Source: Clitoria ternatea
Taxonomy: Eukaryota; Streptophyta; Magnoliopsida; Fabales; Fabaceae
Assembly: GCA_037962975.1 (NCBI GenBank)
Contig: CM075673.1
Location: 121,911,001-121,975,000 of the forward strand
Direction of reading: 5' to 3'
Length of the DNA: 64,000 nt
Shown piece after piece: positions 24,160 through 34,659 of the stretch. A program made the position numbers and the translations under genes. A model generated the notes under the pieces. It saw nothing but the letters and a program-made list of their open reading frames with translations. It did no database searches and was not told the DNA's origin. How positions within the stretch are numbered: position 1 is the stretch's first letter; each line of letters starts with the position of its first letter.

Positions 24160-25223
24160 ATCATGCTTAGAGGCAAAGAAAGAGGAGTGCCTCTTGGGAT
24201 CTTTATAGGTGAGGATCCCTTTACCCTTATCTTGTTGAGTGACTTTTTTTTTGTTTTTTTGTTTTTTTGTTTTTGAGGTTTAGGAGGGGAGGTGGAAGGA
24301 CCAACCTCCTTATCCCTCTTCAACTTCATTTGAAGTTGGTCTTCCAAAACTTGTTTGGGAGACAAGGGATGTAAGACAAACTTTTTATTGTTATGTACAA
24401 AGGTGAGGGTGTTAGTAAACCCCTCATGGGTGACTTTCTTATCATATTACCAAGGGCGACCTAAGAGCACATGAGTGGCTTCTATAGGAACCACATCACA
24501 CCATATTTGATCATGGTAGGTGCCTATAGCAAAAGATAAAAGAACTTGCTTGTTCACTAACATTTCACCCTTTTCATTAAGCCATTGAAGTTTGTAAGGT
24601 TTTGGGTGATCTATTAGAGGACAACCAAGTTTGTGAACTAGCCTTTGACTAGCCACATTAGCACACTTACCACTATCCACAATGAGAGAAAAAAGTTTTT
24701 CTTGAATGTAACATCTTGTATAAAAGATGTTCTCTCGTTGTGTAGTGTCATCATACCTTATATGACTACCTAGGAGTCTTTTAATCATAAAACGTTCACC
24801 ATCATCTCCTAGAACATGTTCACTCTCATAGGAATCACTATTAGAGCTATCACTTGAGTGTGAAGAGGATGCTTCCTCATAGCTTGAATAGTGATCAATG
24901 CCTTTTAAAATCATAAGTTTTTTGGTTGGGCATTGAGAGGCAATATGACCCCTTCCTAAGCATTTAAAACACTTGATTAAACTTGTTCTCGAAGAGTTGG
25001 GTTGGGATGAAGAGTTGTTGTTCCTAGAAGGGTTGTTCCTAGATGGTCTTGTAGGGGTATGATCCCTATGAACCTTACTTTTGAGTTTAGGAGTTGAACT
25101 ACCCACTTCATGCTCCTTACCCTTCTTACCCAAACTACCCTCTTTAGGGATGGAGTCTTCTTTACCCTTCCACCTAGACCTAAAAGGCTTGGATTCTCTA
25201 TTGTAATAGGAAGCTCCATCCAT
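24156..25223 (-). pseudogene. Inner chromovirus gag C-terminus (zinc knuckle) and protease
   Basis: A CCHC zinc knuckle (CFKCLGRGHIASQC, about 24984-24940) follows a basic, Ser/Asn-rich stretch. The aspartic protease follows with IVDSG (about 24685; the family norm is DSGST/DTGAT, here DSGKC) and ends with HVLLGRPW at 24447. A lysine-rich linker with a long T/G-rich tract on the plus strand (24241-24275) leads to RT. It is in the same frame as the gag upstream, separated by one stop at 25229-25227. Confidence 0.85.
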
Positions 25224-25226
25224 GAG

Positions 25227-25928
25227 TTAAGCTTCTACTCTTGTGCATTGATGGAAAAGCTCCTCAATGTCCACATGAGGTAGAAGTTCCACTCTTTCCC
25301 TAATATTATGATTAAGGCCATCTAAAAACCTATGCATGAGGATTTCTTCATCCTCCTCAACATTTGCCCTAATCATAGCCATCTCTAAAGCCTTATAATA
25401 ATCCTCCACATTTTTGGACCCTTGGGTGAGTCTATTAAGCTTGACCAATAGTTCACCCCTATAGTAGAAGGGGACATACCTCTTCCTAAGTAAGGCTTTC
25501 AAATCCTCCCATTCATCAATAGGTGGGAGATGGTCTCTTTTTCTTTCCTTTAGGATTTGGGTCCACCATACTAATGCATAACTTTGAAAGCTAAGGGTGG
25601 CAATCCTAACGTTTTTCTCATTCTTAGTTTCATGGGAGGTGAAAAGTTGATCAACTCTTATCTTCCAATCAAGATAGGCTTCTACATCACTTTTGCCATG
25701 GAAGGGTGGGACCTCTAGCTTGACCTCTCTCAAGCCACCCTCCTCATGGTTTCTAGTATGTCTTCTATGGTGCCTATGTTCAACCTCACTAGTGTCATCA
25801 TATTGTCTATCCGCATGGTGTCTATTTCTATGTCTATGATGCCTAGTGGTTCTATCTCTACCCTCCCCATGTTCTATGTTATCTAGCCTAGTAGCCATGT
25901 TATTAAGTTGCTCTAAGATTTTACGCAT
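25227..25928 (-). pseudogene. Inner chromovirus gag, N-terminal and capsid region
   Basis: A 233-codon frame opening at an ATG at 25928. An N-terminal helix (MRKILEQLNNMATRLDNIEH) precedes a His/Arg-rich stretch. A retrotransposon gag capsid domain follows, with VPPFHGKSDVEAYLDWK, ATLSFQSYALVWW, a KALLRKRYVPFYYRGELLVKL segment and FLDGLNHNIRERVELLP. It ends at a TAA, beyond which the same frame continues into the zinc knuckle, so the stop is probably a later mutation. The frame is otherwise intact and well conserved. Confidence 0.85.
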
Positions 25929-28131
25929 GTGTGGGGGGTTTGCTCTCCAACTCTCTCACTAAATGAAGACATGTTATAATGCAAGTATGCTAGTGATGAG
26001 ATACTAGTTGTTTCACTCAATTTATTTGAATCGGCCACAAAGAAGAAAAATTAGAAGAAAGATTTTAGACAAGACTAGTCGAGGTGCAAGAATTTAAACT
26101 AAGCCTAGCATGCAAGAGCGCACTTATGCTAACTAGAAAGCAATTAAAGCAAACTAGTCAGATAGTGCAAAAATGTAAACTAGGCCTAGGATATCAAATC
26201 GCACTTACACTAGTCGAAAGAAAAAATATAAACTAAGTCCTAAGCGTAATTACTCCTAATCAACTAAGTAAAAGAAAATTTAAAGTTCAATGTCCAATGT
26301 CTCTAAAGTCCAAATACAAGGACTACAGAAAGAATCAAATTTAAAGTCCCAAAATACAAGGGAAAAGAAAATACAATGCAAAAGAAACAAGTCCTAATTT
26401 ATTACAAACTTTGCTTTCCAATACACAAGTCTTCCAAGGCTCTTCAAGACCACCAAGATGATCCAATAATCTACAAAAGAGAAACTTGGAAACTCAAAGT
26501 AATGGTTAGCACAAAGTATAAGAAAACAACAAGAATTTATGTTTACACTCTAAGCTCTCAAGGTGTTTCATTCAAGGTCCACTTCTCTCTATATTTATAG
26601 ATTGCTCTAGATCAAATCTTCTTGTCAAATCTCAATGCCCTCAATATGCTACCCAATTAATGGTGAGCTCACTAGACCTTAATCTCAAGAGTTCCAAGAA
26701 TTGAAATACTCAATGGACAAAACTAGAGAGAAAAAGGACATGCAAACAAAGGCAAATTAGGAAGCTAAACCAAAGAAGTAAGATGAGACAAACTAGAGTA
26801 TGACAAGCAACAAAAGTGTAAAGAAAGAAAGGAACACAAGAGTATGGAATTGATATGACAAACTTAGAATGAAATAAGACAAACTAAAATTAAATGCACA
26901 AAAGAAAGTAAGCACACAAAAAGCTACCTAGAACACTAGAATGCTCAAAACTTTTCACAAGCTTTAGAAGTATGTTGCTAATGCTTTTGCCTCAAACAAA
27001 TGTACAATTAGGCACTAAAAAAAGTGAAATAGGTACTGCACGAATGAAAATATAGGTGCTGGACTGTATTTTTTTTTTCTAATTCAAATATTTTTCAACA
27101 CTTTTTTTCACTCTTTTTGTAAGGAAAAAGGCCTAAACAATTATGGAATTAATGGTCAATGCACTTATACTTTTTTTCACTTTTCCCTCTATTTTTATAT
27201 GTGTTTTTCTCTATTTTTTATAGCCACCTACTGCAGCAACAACACATGTACTAATAGTGCACAAAAAGAGGCGAAAATGGCAACTAAAGCTAGTGTAAAG
27301 CAAACATCATCTTCCAAATCAATGATGCAATGGAAGGCATGAATTTATGCAAAAAATGACATTAAAATAAAGACAAAACAGCATGCAAAGATTAAATGAC
27401 AGTTGCTGGAAAAATCAAAACAAACTAGAAAATTCAACCAAAAGAGATCTAACAACCTATAACAAATTAGGCACAACTTATCACCTTAAAGAGAGGTGAA
27501 CCACAAGACTCTATGGAGCTTGTTAGGTACTTTAATAAATGTGATTAAGGTACCTAAGAATCCAGCAAATGACTCAAGCAAAGATCAACATATAAAGTCC
27601 TAGAATCAACAAGAAACAAGCTCCACACTTAAAGCTCAAACTAAGGCAACTAAGGAATACCTAAGCAAGCAACTAAAACCTAAAGTAATCAACTATATGA
27701 CATGGATCTAAACAGGTCCAGAACTGAAATTGGATGAAATGACATAAAAATTGACACAATATGCAAAGAACAATCAAAGAAACACAAGGCAAAGCATGTT
27801 ACTTGAAGTAGAAGGCATCTAAGGTCAACTTTTTGACTTTTGAAAATTGTTTTCTCCAAACTTTATGAAACTTTGAGGTTATATTTCGGTTGAGTGCAGT
27901 AACAATACTTGTGAAGGAATTTTGGAAAATTCAAAGCCAAAAGGTCTAGATCTTAGATTTCAAGTAAGCATAACTTTTGCATTTTTTTGAGTTTTTAGGC
28001 ATATGATATATGAAAATTTATGTAAAGAAAGCGAGGAATTCAGATCTAGAATCAGAATTACAAAAGGAAAATAGAACCAAAACAGATATAAGAAAAAAAA
28101 ATCAAGAGGAGTTAGGACTCATGATACCACA
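25929..28131 (-). other. Inner chromovirus leader (5' UTR) and PBS
   Basis: About 2.2 kb of A-rich, non-coding DNA between the 5' LTR and gag. Next to the LTR (28117-28130) the minus strand reads TGTGGTATCATGAGTCC. It resembles the initiator-Met primer site (TGGTATCAGAGC) but is not identical, so the primer tRNA is uncertain. T-rich tracts occur near 27068-27120. No gene was seen. Confidence 0.65.
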
Positions 28132-29071
28132 TGTTGTAGAAATTTCTTCAATTCCAAGCTTTTGTTGAAGGATCTACTCTTCTTGAACCTTTTTAGATCC
28201 ACAATGCTTGAAGATTTAGAGAGGAGGTTCACAGTTTTGAAACCTTGTGAAGGAAGCTAATTGAGTCTTGCAAGGGAAGCTAGAGTATAGGAGAAGTTAA
28301 AGAGGAAGAGAACCTAGATCTAAGGAGAGATAGGTCTAGAAATGGAGGAAATGGACAGGAAAAGTATGGCTTGTGGTTCCGCCACTCTCTAAGGACCTAG
28401 AGAGATAAGGTGTTGAGAGTCACCATCTTTGGGAGAAGACCAAAGGATATGACTAGAGAAAGGAGCCTAGAGCTTTTACTTTCTAGAGAGAAGGGAGAGT
28501 TTCTCACACTAAGTTTTCTTATCATTCAAGTTATGAGCTAATTACAAAGGAGAGGAACTTATATAGTCCCTTGAAACTTTCGGCCAAAGCTTCCTAATCA
28601 TGGCCTTGGATTAGCTCCTAAGGCCCAATACTGAAACCTACTCTACTTGGCCAAATACAAGCCCAAATGCAAAAAGGAACAAGGTACAAGGCCCAAAAGT
28701 GGCCCAAACTTAATGGCTATGCAAAGCCCAAACTAATTCCTAAAATATAGTCCTAATATACCTAGAATACAAAGGAATGGAAAATATGTACAAGATAAAT
28801 AAGGCCCAATGAAGAGGCCCAAAGGAGGCCCAAACATTCACACCAAGCCCATTACCTTTCTATAGTGCAAGAGAAAAGGGTAAGGGTCTTTAATAGCTCC
28901 TCTTTAGGCTTGGGCCCACTCAAGGAATGTATGGAAGAAGTTAAATGCTTTTGGAGACCTTTCTTAGCTCTCTTGGCCCTTGACCTAGTCATAGGGCCCT
29001 TGAAAGCCTCCAAGGCAACCTCCAAAGACTGTGTAGGGTCCAAGGCTTCTTCCTGGGTGATGGCCATGTCA
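28132..29071 (-). repeat. Inner chromovirus 5' LTR
   Basis: 940 bp, TGTTGTAGAAATTTC to GGCCATGTCA, matching 20415-21355. It preserves a longer version of the pol tail frame (29060 down to 28852) than the 3' LTR does. Confidence 0.9.
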
Positions 29072-29260
29072 GAAGGTAAAACTGGGATGATCAAAGACTT
29101 CAGCATTTATAAAGTAAGGGGAGATGATATCCTTTTTAGAAAATTTTTGAATGAAGTTTTAGAGGTCTCTAGGACTAGTGAAGAACCTTGAAAAATTAAG
29201 GGGGTTATTGGTTTGGGCAATGGAGGACCTAGCTCTCTTGACATTCCTAGAGGAAGACAT
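29072..29260 (-). pseudogene. Copia env-like 3' ORF, N-terminal part
   Basis: An ATG at 29260 opens a minus-strand frame (MSSSRNVKRARSS, NPLNFSRFFTSPRDL). It has one in-frame TAA near 29158, then continues (FIQKFSKKDIISPYF) to the chromovirus insertion at 29071. It resumes in the same frame at 20409. The basic N-terminus and following segment fit the start of Sirevirus env-like ORFs. The function is unknown. Confidence 0.6.
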
Positions 29261-29370
29261 GGTGAGAAGGAGAAGATGAAGAAGTTTGGAGAAATTGGAG
29301 AGATTGGAAGAAGGAGGAGGATTGAAGGTGTGAGGTAGAAGAGGTGATGGAGGGGGTATTTATAGGGTTT
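29261..29370 (-). promoter_or_regulatory. Promoter-like block before the env-like ORF
   Basis: On the minus strand CCCTATAAATACCCCC (TATA box at 29364-29357) is followed by a roughly 95-nt C/T-rich stretch and then the env-like ATG at 29260. Spacing and composition match a plant core promoter with a pyrimidine-rich leader. Functional use is inferred. Confidence 0.5.
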
Positions 29371-29903
29371 AGGAGTGAAAAATAGGGTTTAGAGGAGTAA
29401 TTAGGATTGGGTGGAATGAGATCACACGGATTATGCATTTAAATATGCGCCCCTGATACATCGGTAATCGATTATGAGGTTATGCATAATTGATTACGCC
29501 CCTTCAGAATTTGAATTGTTAGACACTCTAATCGATTGTGCCTGGTGTGTAATCGATTGCGTTAAAAATAGAAACTTGGAAATTGATTAGGAGGAGTGAG
29601 TAATCGATTATCTGGAAGATAGAGAGTCTCTAATCGATTTGGCATAGACCCTAATTGATTAGTTGTAACACAGAGACTTACTAATCGATTAGATGTAGCT
29701 GTGTAATCGATTACAACAACCCATAATTTTTTTTTAAAACACATGCTTTTCAATCAAAAGGCATCAAAGGCTGAATTTTCATGGAATAGATCATGCATAT
29801 TTCATCAATTAACTAATATTCACTCATCAAACACATTGTAAGTTAAAGAATTATCAATATCAATCAATATTTAAATATAATTGGAAATGTCTAGAATTCC
29901 TAA
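29371..29903 (-). repeat. Copia spacer with AATCGATT palindrome array
   Basis: Non-coding DNA between the RNase H stop and the env-like promoter block. Perfect AATCGATT octamers start at about 29466, 29530, 29551, 29602, 29632, 29683 and 29705, with decayed AATTGATT copies between them (29488, 29581, 29653). The remainder is AT-rich with no gene. Confidence 0.85.
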
Positions 29904-31363
29904 CTATGTTCTTATGTTTATGAATTGCTCCTTTACAAGTGGTTTTGTGAATATATCAGCTAATTGCTTAGAGGTTTCAACATGTTCAAGCACACAATCA
30001 CCCTTTAGCACATGATCTCTAATGAAATGGTGTCTTATCTTAATATGTTTGGTTCTAGAATGCATCACAGGATTTTTTGAAATATTAATGGCACTTGTGT
30101 TGTCACATTTGAGAGGCACATGGTCTAACATAACACCAAGATTTAGAAGTTGTTGTCTCATCCAAAGGATTTGAGCATAACAACTACCAGCTGCAACATA
30201 TTCTGCCTCAACTATGGATAATGCAACACTTACTTGTTTCTTGCTATGCCAAGATACAAGAGAACTACCAAGCAAATGACAAGTACCACTAGTACTTTTT
30301 CTATCAAGTTTACATCCTGCAAAATCAGAGTCAGAATAACCAACAAGAGTGCATTCAACCCCTTTAGGGTACCATAAACCAACATCTTGAGTTCCAACCA
30401 AGTATTTCATTATTCTTTTTACATCAGTAAGGTGTGATTCTTTTGGGCATGCTTGGTATCTTGCACACATACAAACAACAAACATGATAGCCGGTCTACT
30501 AGCGGTTAAGTAAAGTAAGGATCCAATCATACCTCTATACTTTGTGAGTTCTACATCCTTCCTTTCTCATCCTTATCCAAATAACATGAAGTACTCATAG
30601 GTGTGGCAATTTCATTTGCCTTGTCTATGTTGAATTTCTTAAACAACTCCTTGCAATATTTAGATTGGCTAATGAATGTACCTTCTTTAGTTTGTTTAAT
30701 TTGCAGTCTAAGGAAGAATGTAAGTTCTCCCATCATAGACATTTCAAACTCATCCTGCATTAACTTAGCAAACTCCTTGCAGAGTGATTCATTAGTAGCA
30801 CCAATAATGATATCATCCACATATATTTATACTAAAAGTATGTCATTGTTCTTGTGCTTAATGAATAATGTTGTATCAACCTTTCCTCTTTTAAAATTGT
30901 TTTACAAAAGAAATTTGCTTAATCTTTCATACCAAGATCTTGGAGCTTGTTTTAAACCATATAATGCTTTTCTTAGTTTGAAAACATGATTTGGAAATTG
31001 ATAGTTTTCAAAACCAGGAGGTTGATCAACATATACTTCTTCTTGAATGTATCCATTCAAGAAAGCACTCTTGACATCCATTTGGTATAATTTAAAGTCT
31101 TTACAACATGCAAAGGCTAATAATAATCTAATGGCTTCTTACCTAGCTACGGGTGCATACATTTCTTCATAATCTATGCCTTCCTCTTGATTGTATCCCT
31201 TAACTACTAGCCTAGCCTTGTTTCTAGTGATTATACCATTTTCATCAAGTTTATTCCTAAAAACCCATTTAGTACCTATTATTTGGTGATCATTGGGTCT
31301 TGGCACTAATTCCCAAACTTTATTTCTTTCAAATTGATTTAGCTCTTCTTGCATGGCCAACAT
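29904..31363 (-). pseudogene. Copia reverse transcriptase and RNase H, broken
   Basis: On the minus strand, RT begins with VWELVPRPNDHQIIGTKWVF (about 31330-31270). The central RT is in shifting frames (31138-30830). YVDDIIIG is at about 30823-30800, and the connection follows (ELTFFLRLQIKQTKEG, canonical FFLGLQI). RNase H is at 30530-29904, with a YSDSDFAG stretch, KSTSGTCHLLG, VEAEYVAAGSC and KHIKIRHHFIRDHV. The order and motifs are typical of Ty1-copia pol of the Sirevirus lineage. Stops near 31138 and 30822 and a shift near 30545 make it inactive. Confidence 0.9.
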
Positions 31364-32383
31364 CTAATGTTCATCAATAATATCTTCATCAATGGTTTTA
31401 GGTTCAATTTGAGGGACAAACGCTAAATGATTGCAAGTATTGAAAGAGCATCGGGTACTTACACCTTTAGTGATATCACTTATAATGTTGTCCAATGGAT
31501 GGTCTTTTGAGGTGATCCATTCCTTTTGTTGAATTTCCACACCTTATGTTGTGTCTCCTTCTTTGTTGTCTTCTTCTTTGTCATCCAAGTTCAATTCTTG
31601 AAGGGTACCTACAAGATCATCAAAATCTTCCTTTCTCGGGGAGTTATGGCTATTTTCATCAAATTTCACATGAATTGACTCCTCAATAGTATTTGTTTGT
31701 TTGTTAAATAATCGATAAGATTTACTTGATGATGAATATCTAAGAAAGATTGCCTCATCAGATTTTACATCAAACTTTCCTAGATTATCCTTTCCATTGT
31801 TAAGTACAAAGCATTTGCATCCAAATATATGAAAATAAGAAATATTTAGTTTTCTACCTTTGTAAAGTTCATAGGGGGTTTTCTTTAGAATAGGCCTAAT
31901 CAAACATCTATTCATAACATGAAAAACGGTGTTTACCGCATCGGCCCAAAAATATTTCGCAATGTTATTTTCATTTAACATGGTTCTTGCAAACTCCACC
32001 AAAGATCTATTTTTCCTTTCCATCACTCCATTTTGTTGTAGAGTTCTAGGAGCTGAAAAATTGTGTTCAATTCCATGTTTTTCATAAAACTTTTCAAATG
32101 ATTGGTTTTCAAATTCTCCCTCATGATCGGTTCTTATGGATGCAATCGTTGAATTTTGTTCATTTTGGATAACCTTGGCTAGTTTCTTAAATGCATGGTA
32201 TGCTTCATTTTTGTGAGCAAGAAACAAGGTCTATGTATATCTTGAATAGTCATCTACAATGACTATACCATAGTAATTACCACCAAAGCTTTTGATTTTA
32301 GATGGTCCAAATAGATCCATGTGCAAAAGTTGTAACGGTCTTTGAGTAGAAACAACGTTTTTAGCTTGAAAAGATGTCTTTAC
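31364..32383 (-). pseudogene. Copia integrase, broken
   Basis: The best frame is 32227-31544. It holds the second catalytic Asp in IRTDHEGEFEN and the Glu in NGVMERKNRSLVEFARTML, preceded by SAPRTLQQ (canonical SAPRTPQQ). The C-terminal FGCKCFVLNNGKDNLGKFDVKSDEAIFL stretch is characteristic of Sirevirus/Maximus integrases. The first catalytic Asp segment, around 32310, is in a neighbouring broken frame. The acidic stretch at the end (LDDKEEDNKEGD) leads into RT. Confidence 0.88.
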
Positions 32384-33277
32384 TTATTTTCCCTTTTGAC
32401 ATGCATCACAAAATTTATTTTCAAATTTGAGCTTTGACAAACCAATTACTAATTCTTTAGAAACAAGTTTGTTTAGATGGTCTATATGTATATGTGCTAT
32501 TCTTCTATGCCATAACCATGATTCATCCTCTCTAGTCATGAAGCATTGCACATCATTTGAAGATAAACTATCAACATCAATCATGTAAATATTATCAATT
32601 CTTTTACCAACAAACTTAACTTCCTTGTTTAACTTATTTTCAATTATGCAACAATTAGATTCAAATAATACTCTATATCCTTTATCACATAATTGACTTA
32701 TGCTAAGCAAGTTATGTTTGAGTCCTTCAACATATAATACATCACTAATTGAAGTAGAAGAATTTTTACCAATGTTTCCAATACCAAGTATTCTTCCTTT
32801 GGTATTATCCCCATAAGTGACGCTTCCTTTTCTTTTGGGAGTGAATGTCGTGAACTTACTCATATCACCCGTCATGTGCTTTGAACACCCACTATCCAAG
32901 TACCAATGGGTGTTGCTTGCGTTGAAGCATACCTACAAAACAAAATTACTTTAGAGAACTTAGTACCCATTTTATGTTGGGTCTTTTTTGGTTAGCTTGT
33001 GGTAATGTCCCTTGGGAACCCATACCTTTCTTACCACTTTTGGTCCAAATTTTCTAATACTACAATTTGAAGCATTGTGACCCTTAGCGCTACAATGATT
33101 GCATTTAGTAAATGGTGATGAAAATTTTCTAGGTGGTACAAAGAAATTCTTGTAATGCTTTTCCTTTTTGGTGGAATTATATCCTAATCCAATTTTGTCA
33201 AACATGCATCGTTGATTTCTAAGTAAAACATTCAAATTATCTCTACCATATGTGAATTTCTCAAGAGTTGTATTCAA
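32384..33277 (-). pseudogene. Copia protease and GAG-pre-integrase region, broken
   Basis: 33277-32972 holds a CX2C-type zinc knuckle (CNHCSAKGHNASNC) and a basic stretch. The frame at 32899-32384 starts with the aspartic protease active site (MDSGCSKHMTGD) and runs into the GAG-pre-integrase domain, with SWLWHRRIAHIHIDHL and a CDACQKGK finger. Stops lie between the two frames and after CQKGK. Confidence 0.88.
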
Positions 33278-34603
33278 GTCTAGGACTTTATTTTCTAGAT
33301 GATCATATTTTACAACAAATTCACATGGTTTGATCTTGGAACATGGTTAAGCATTAGCTACTTTCTCTTTCAAGCATTCATTTTCTTTACTAAGCTCTAT
33401 GAGATGCATTTCTAGAGTATCAATGGTTTTCCTAGACAACTTATACTTGTTTAAAATTTTAACAAATTTGTCATACAATTCCTCAAACGCATCAAGTAAT
33501 TCATCTCTATATAAGTAAAGAAAACTTACCTCATCATTTTCATCTTAATGATTTGCCATGAGGCACAGGTTGGCTTCCTCATTGTCTGATTCTTCCGAGC
33601 TACTCACTTTATTTTCATCCTAAACAATGTAAGCTCTTCTTCTTCCTCTTTTCTCTTTGTTCTTCTTCTTGAGGTTTGGACAATCCACCTTGAAGTGCCC
33701 TTCCTTGTCACACTCAAAGCAATTTGGTGAGGAAGAATTTTCATTTGAGATCGGTTTCTTACCTTGAGATTTAAAGCCCTTTTGGAAGCGTTTATTTCTC
33801 ATAAATTTTCTAAAATGCTTCACAAATAATCCAAATTCCTCATCCTCATCAAATTCCTTCTCGGATTCATCTTCCTTGATTGAAGTGGCCTTGAGAGCTA
33901 GACCTTTCTTCTTGGAGGATTTTTCTTCTTCCTCCGCCATCTTCAAGTCCTTCAGCTCTTGTCCCTGCTCTTGTATCTTACCAAATAATGTAGCAAGAGA
34001 CATCTTGTTGATGCTTGGAGATTGTTTGATGGCAGTGACAAGAGGTTGCCATTCCCTAGTAAGACTTTTTAACACTTTATGAATAAGTTCTTTGTTAGTG
34101 TAAGTCTTGCCAAGAGTAATGAGATGATTTATAATAAAGGTGAACCTCTTTTGCATATCAACAATCGTTTCTCCGGAATTTAATCTAAAACTTTCATATT
34201 TACTAGTGAGTGTGCTAATCTTAGAATCCTTTACATCACTAGTTCCCTCATGGGTGACTTAGAGAGTGTCCCACATTTCCTTAGTAGTTTTACAAGTTAT
34301 AACTCTAAAGAACTCATCTGGACCTAAGGCAAGGGTGATGAGATTTTTAGCTTTGTAGTTGTATTGGACTTTCTTTTCCTCCTCACTACTCCAGTCATCC
34401 ATGAGTTTCTCAACTTGTTTACCATCTATAACATGCATTGGTATGAAGGGACCATTTTCAATTGCATTCTAAACTTTAAGGTCAATAGATTATACAAAAA
34501 TTTTCATCCTTTCTTTCCAAAATGCATAGCCTTCCCTATTGAAAGCAGGAGGTCTATTTGTGGCACCACCCTCGAGAAAAAGATTTAGAGAATTTAAGGC
34601 CAT
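33278..34603 (-). pseudogene. Copia gag, broken
   Basis: An ATG at 34603 begins a UBN2/copia gag (similarity through NREGYAFWKERM, ENGPFIP and WDTL). Stops lie near 34490 and 34260. The longest intact stretch is 34156-33620, with VLKSLTREWQPLVTAI, a coiled Glu/Lys-rich segment and a CCHC knuckle (CFECDKEGHFKVDC), ending with a very basic tail. From 33619 to 33278 the frame continues with stops. Length and motif order fit a Sirevirus gag. Confidence 0.85.
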
Positions 34604-34645
34604 TTGTTCTCTTGAAACTGTTAAGCTTGATCTACCAAGAGTCAA

Positions 34646-34657
34646 GCTCTGATACCA
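34646..34657 (-). other. Copia primer-binding site (tRNA-iMet)
   Basis: The minus strand reads TGGTATCAGAGC two bases from the 5' LTR end, the standard initiator-Met complement. Confidence 0.9.
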
Positions 34658-34659
34658 CT

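Larger units (their letters stand above)
20415..29071 (-). mobile_element. Ty3-gypsy chromovirus (CRM/Reina-like, lineage tentative)
   Basis: A minus-strand element with 0.94-kb LTRs (20415-21355 and 28132-29071), gag, protease, RT, RNase H, integrase and a PPT. Flanks are GAAAG (20410-20414) and GAAGG (29072-29076), a 5-bp target duplication with one change. Both flanks belong to the same copia env-like reading frame. The LTRs differ at about 3-4% of sites by eye. Coding parts contain stops and frameshifts, so it is non-autonomous now. The pol C-terminus runs into the LTR, as reported for some centromeric (CRM) chromoviruses, but I cannot fix the lineage from sequence alone. Confidence 0.88.
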
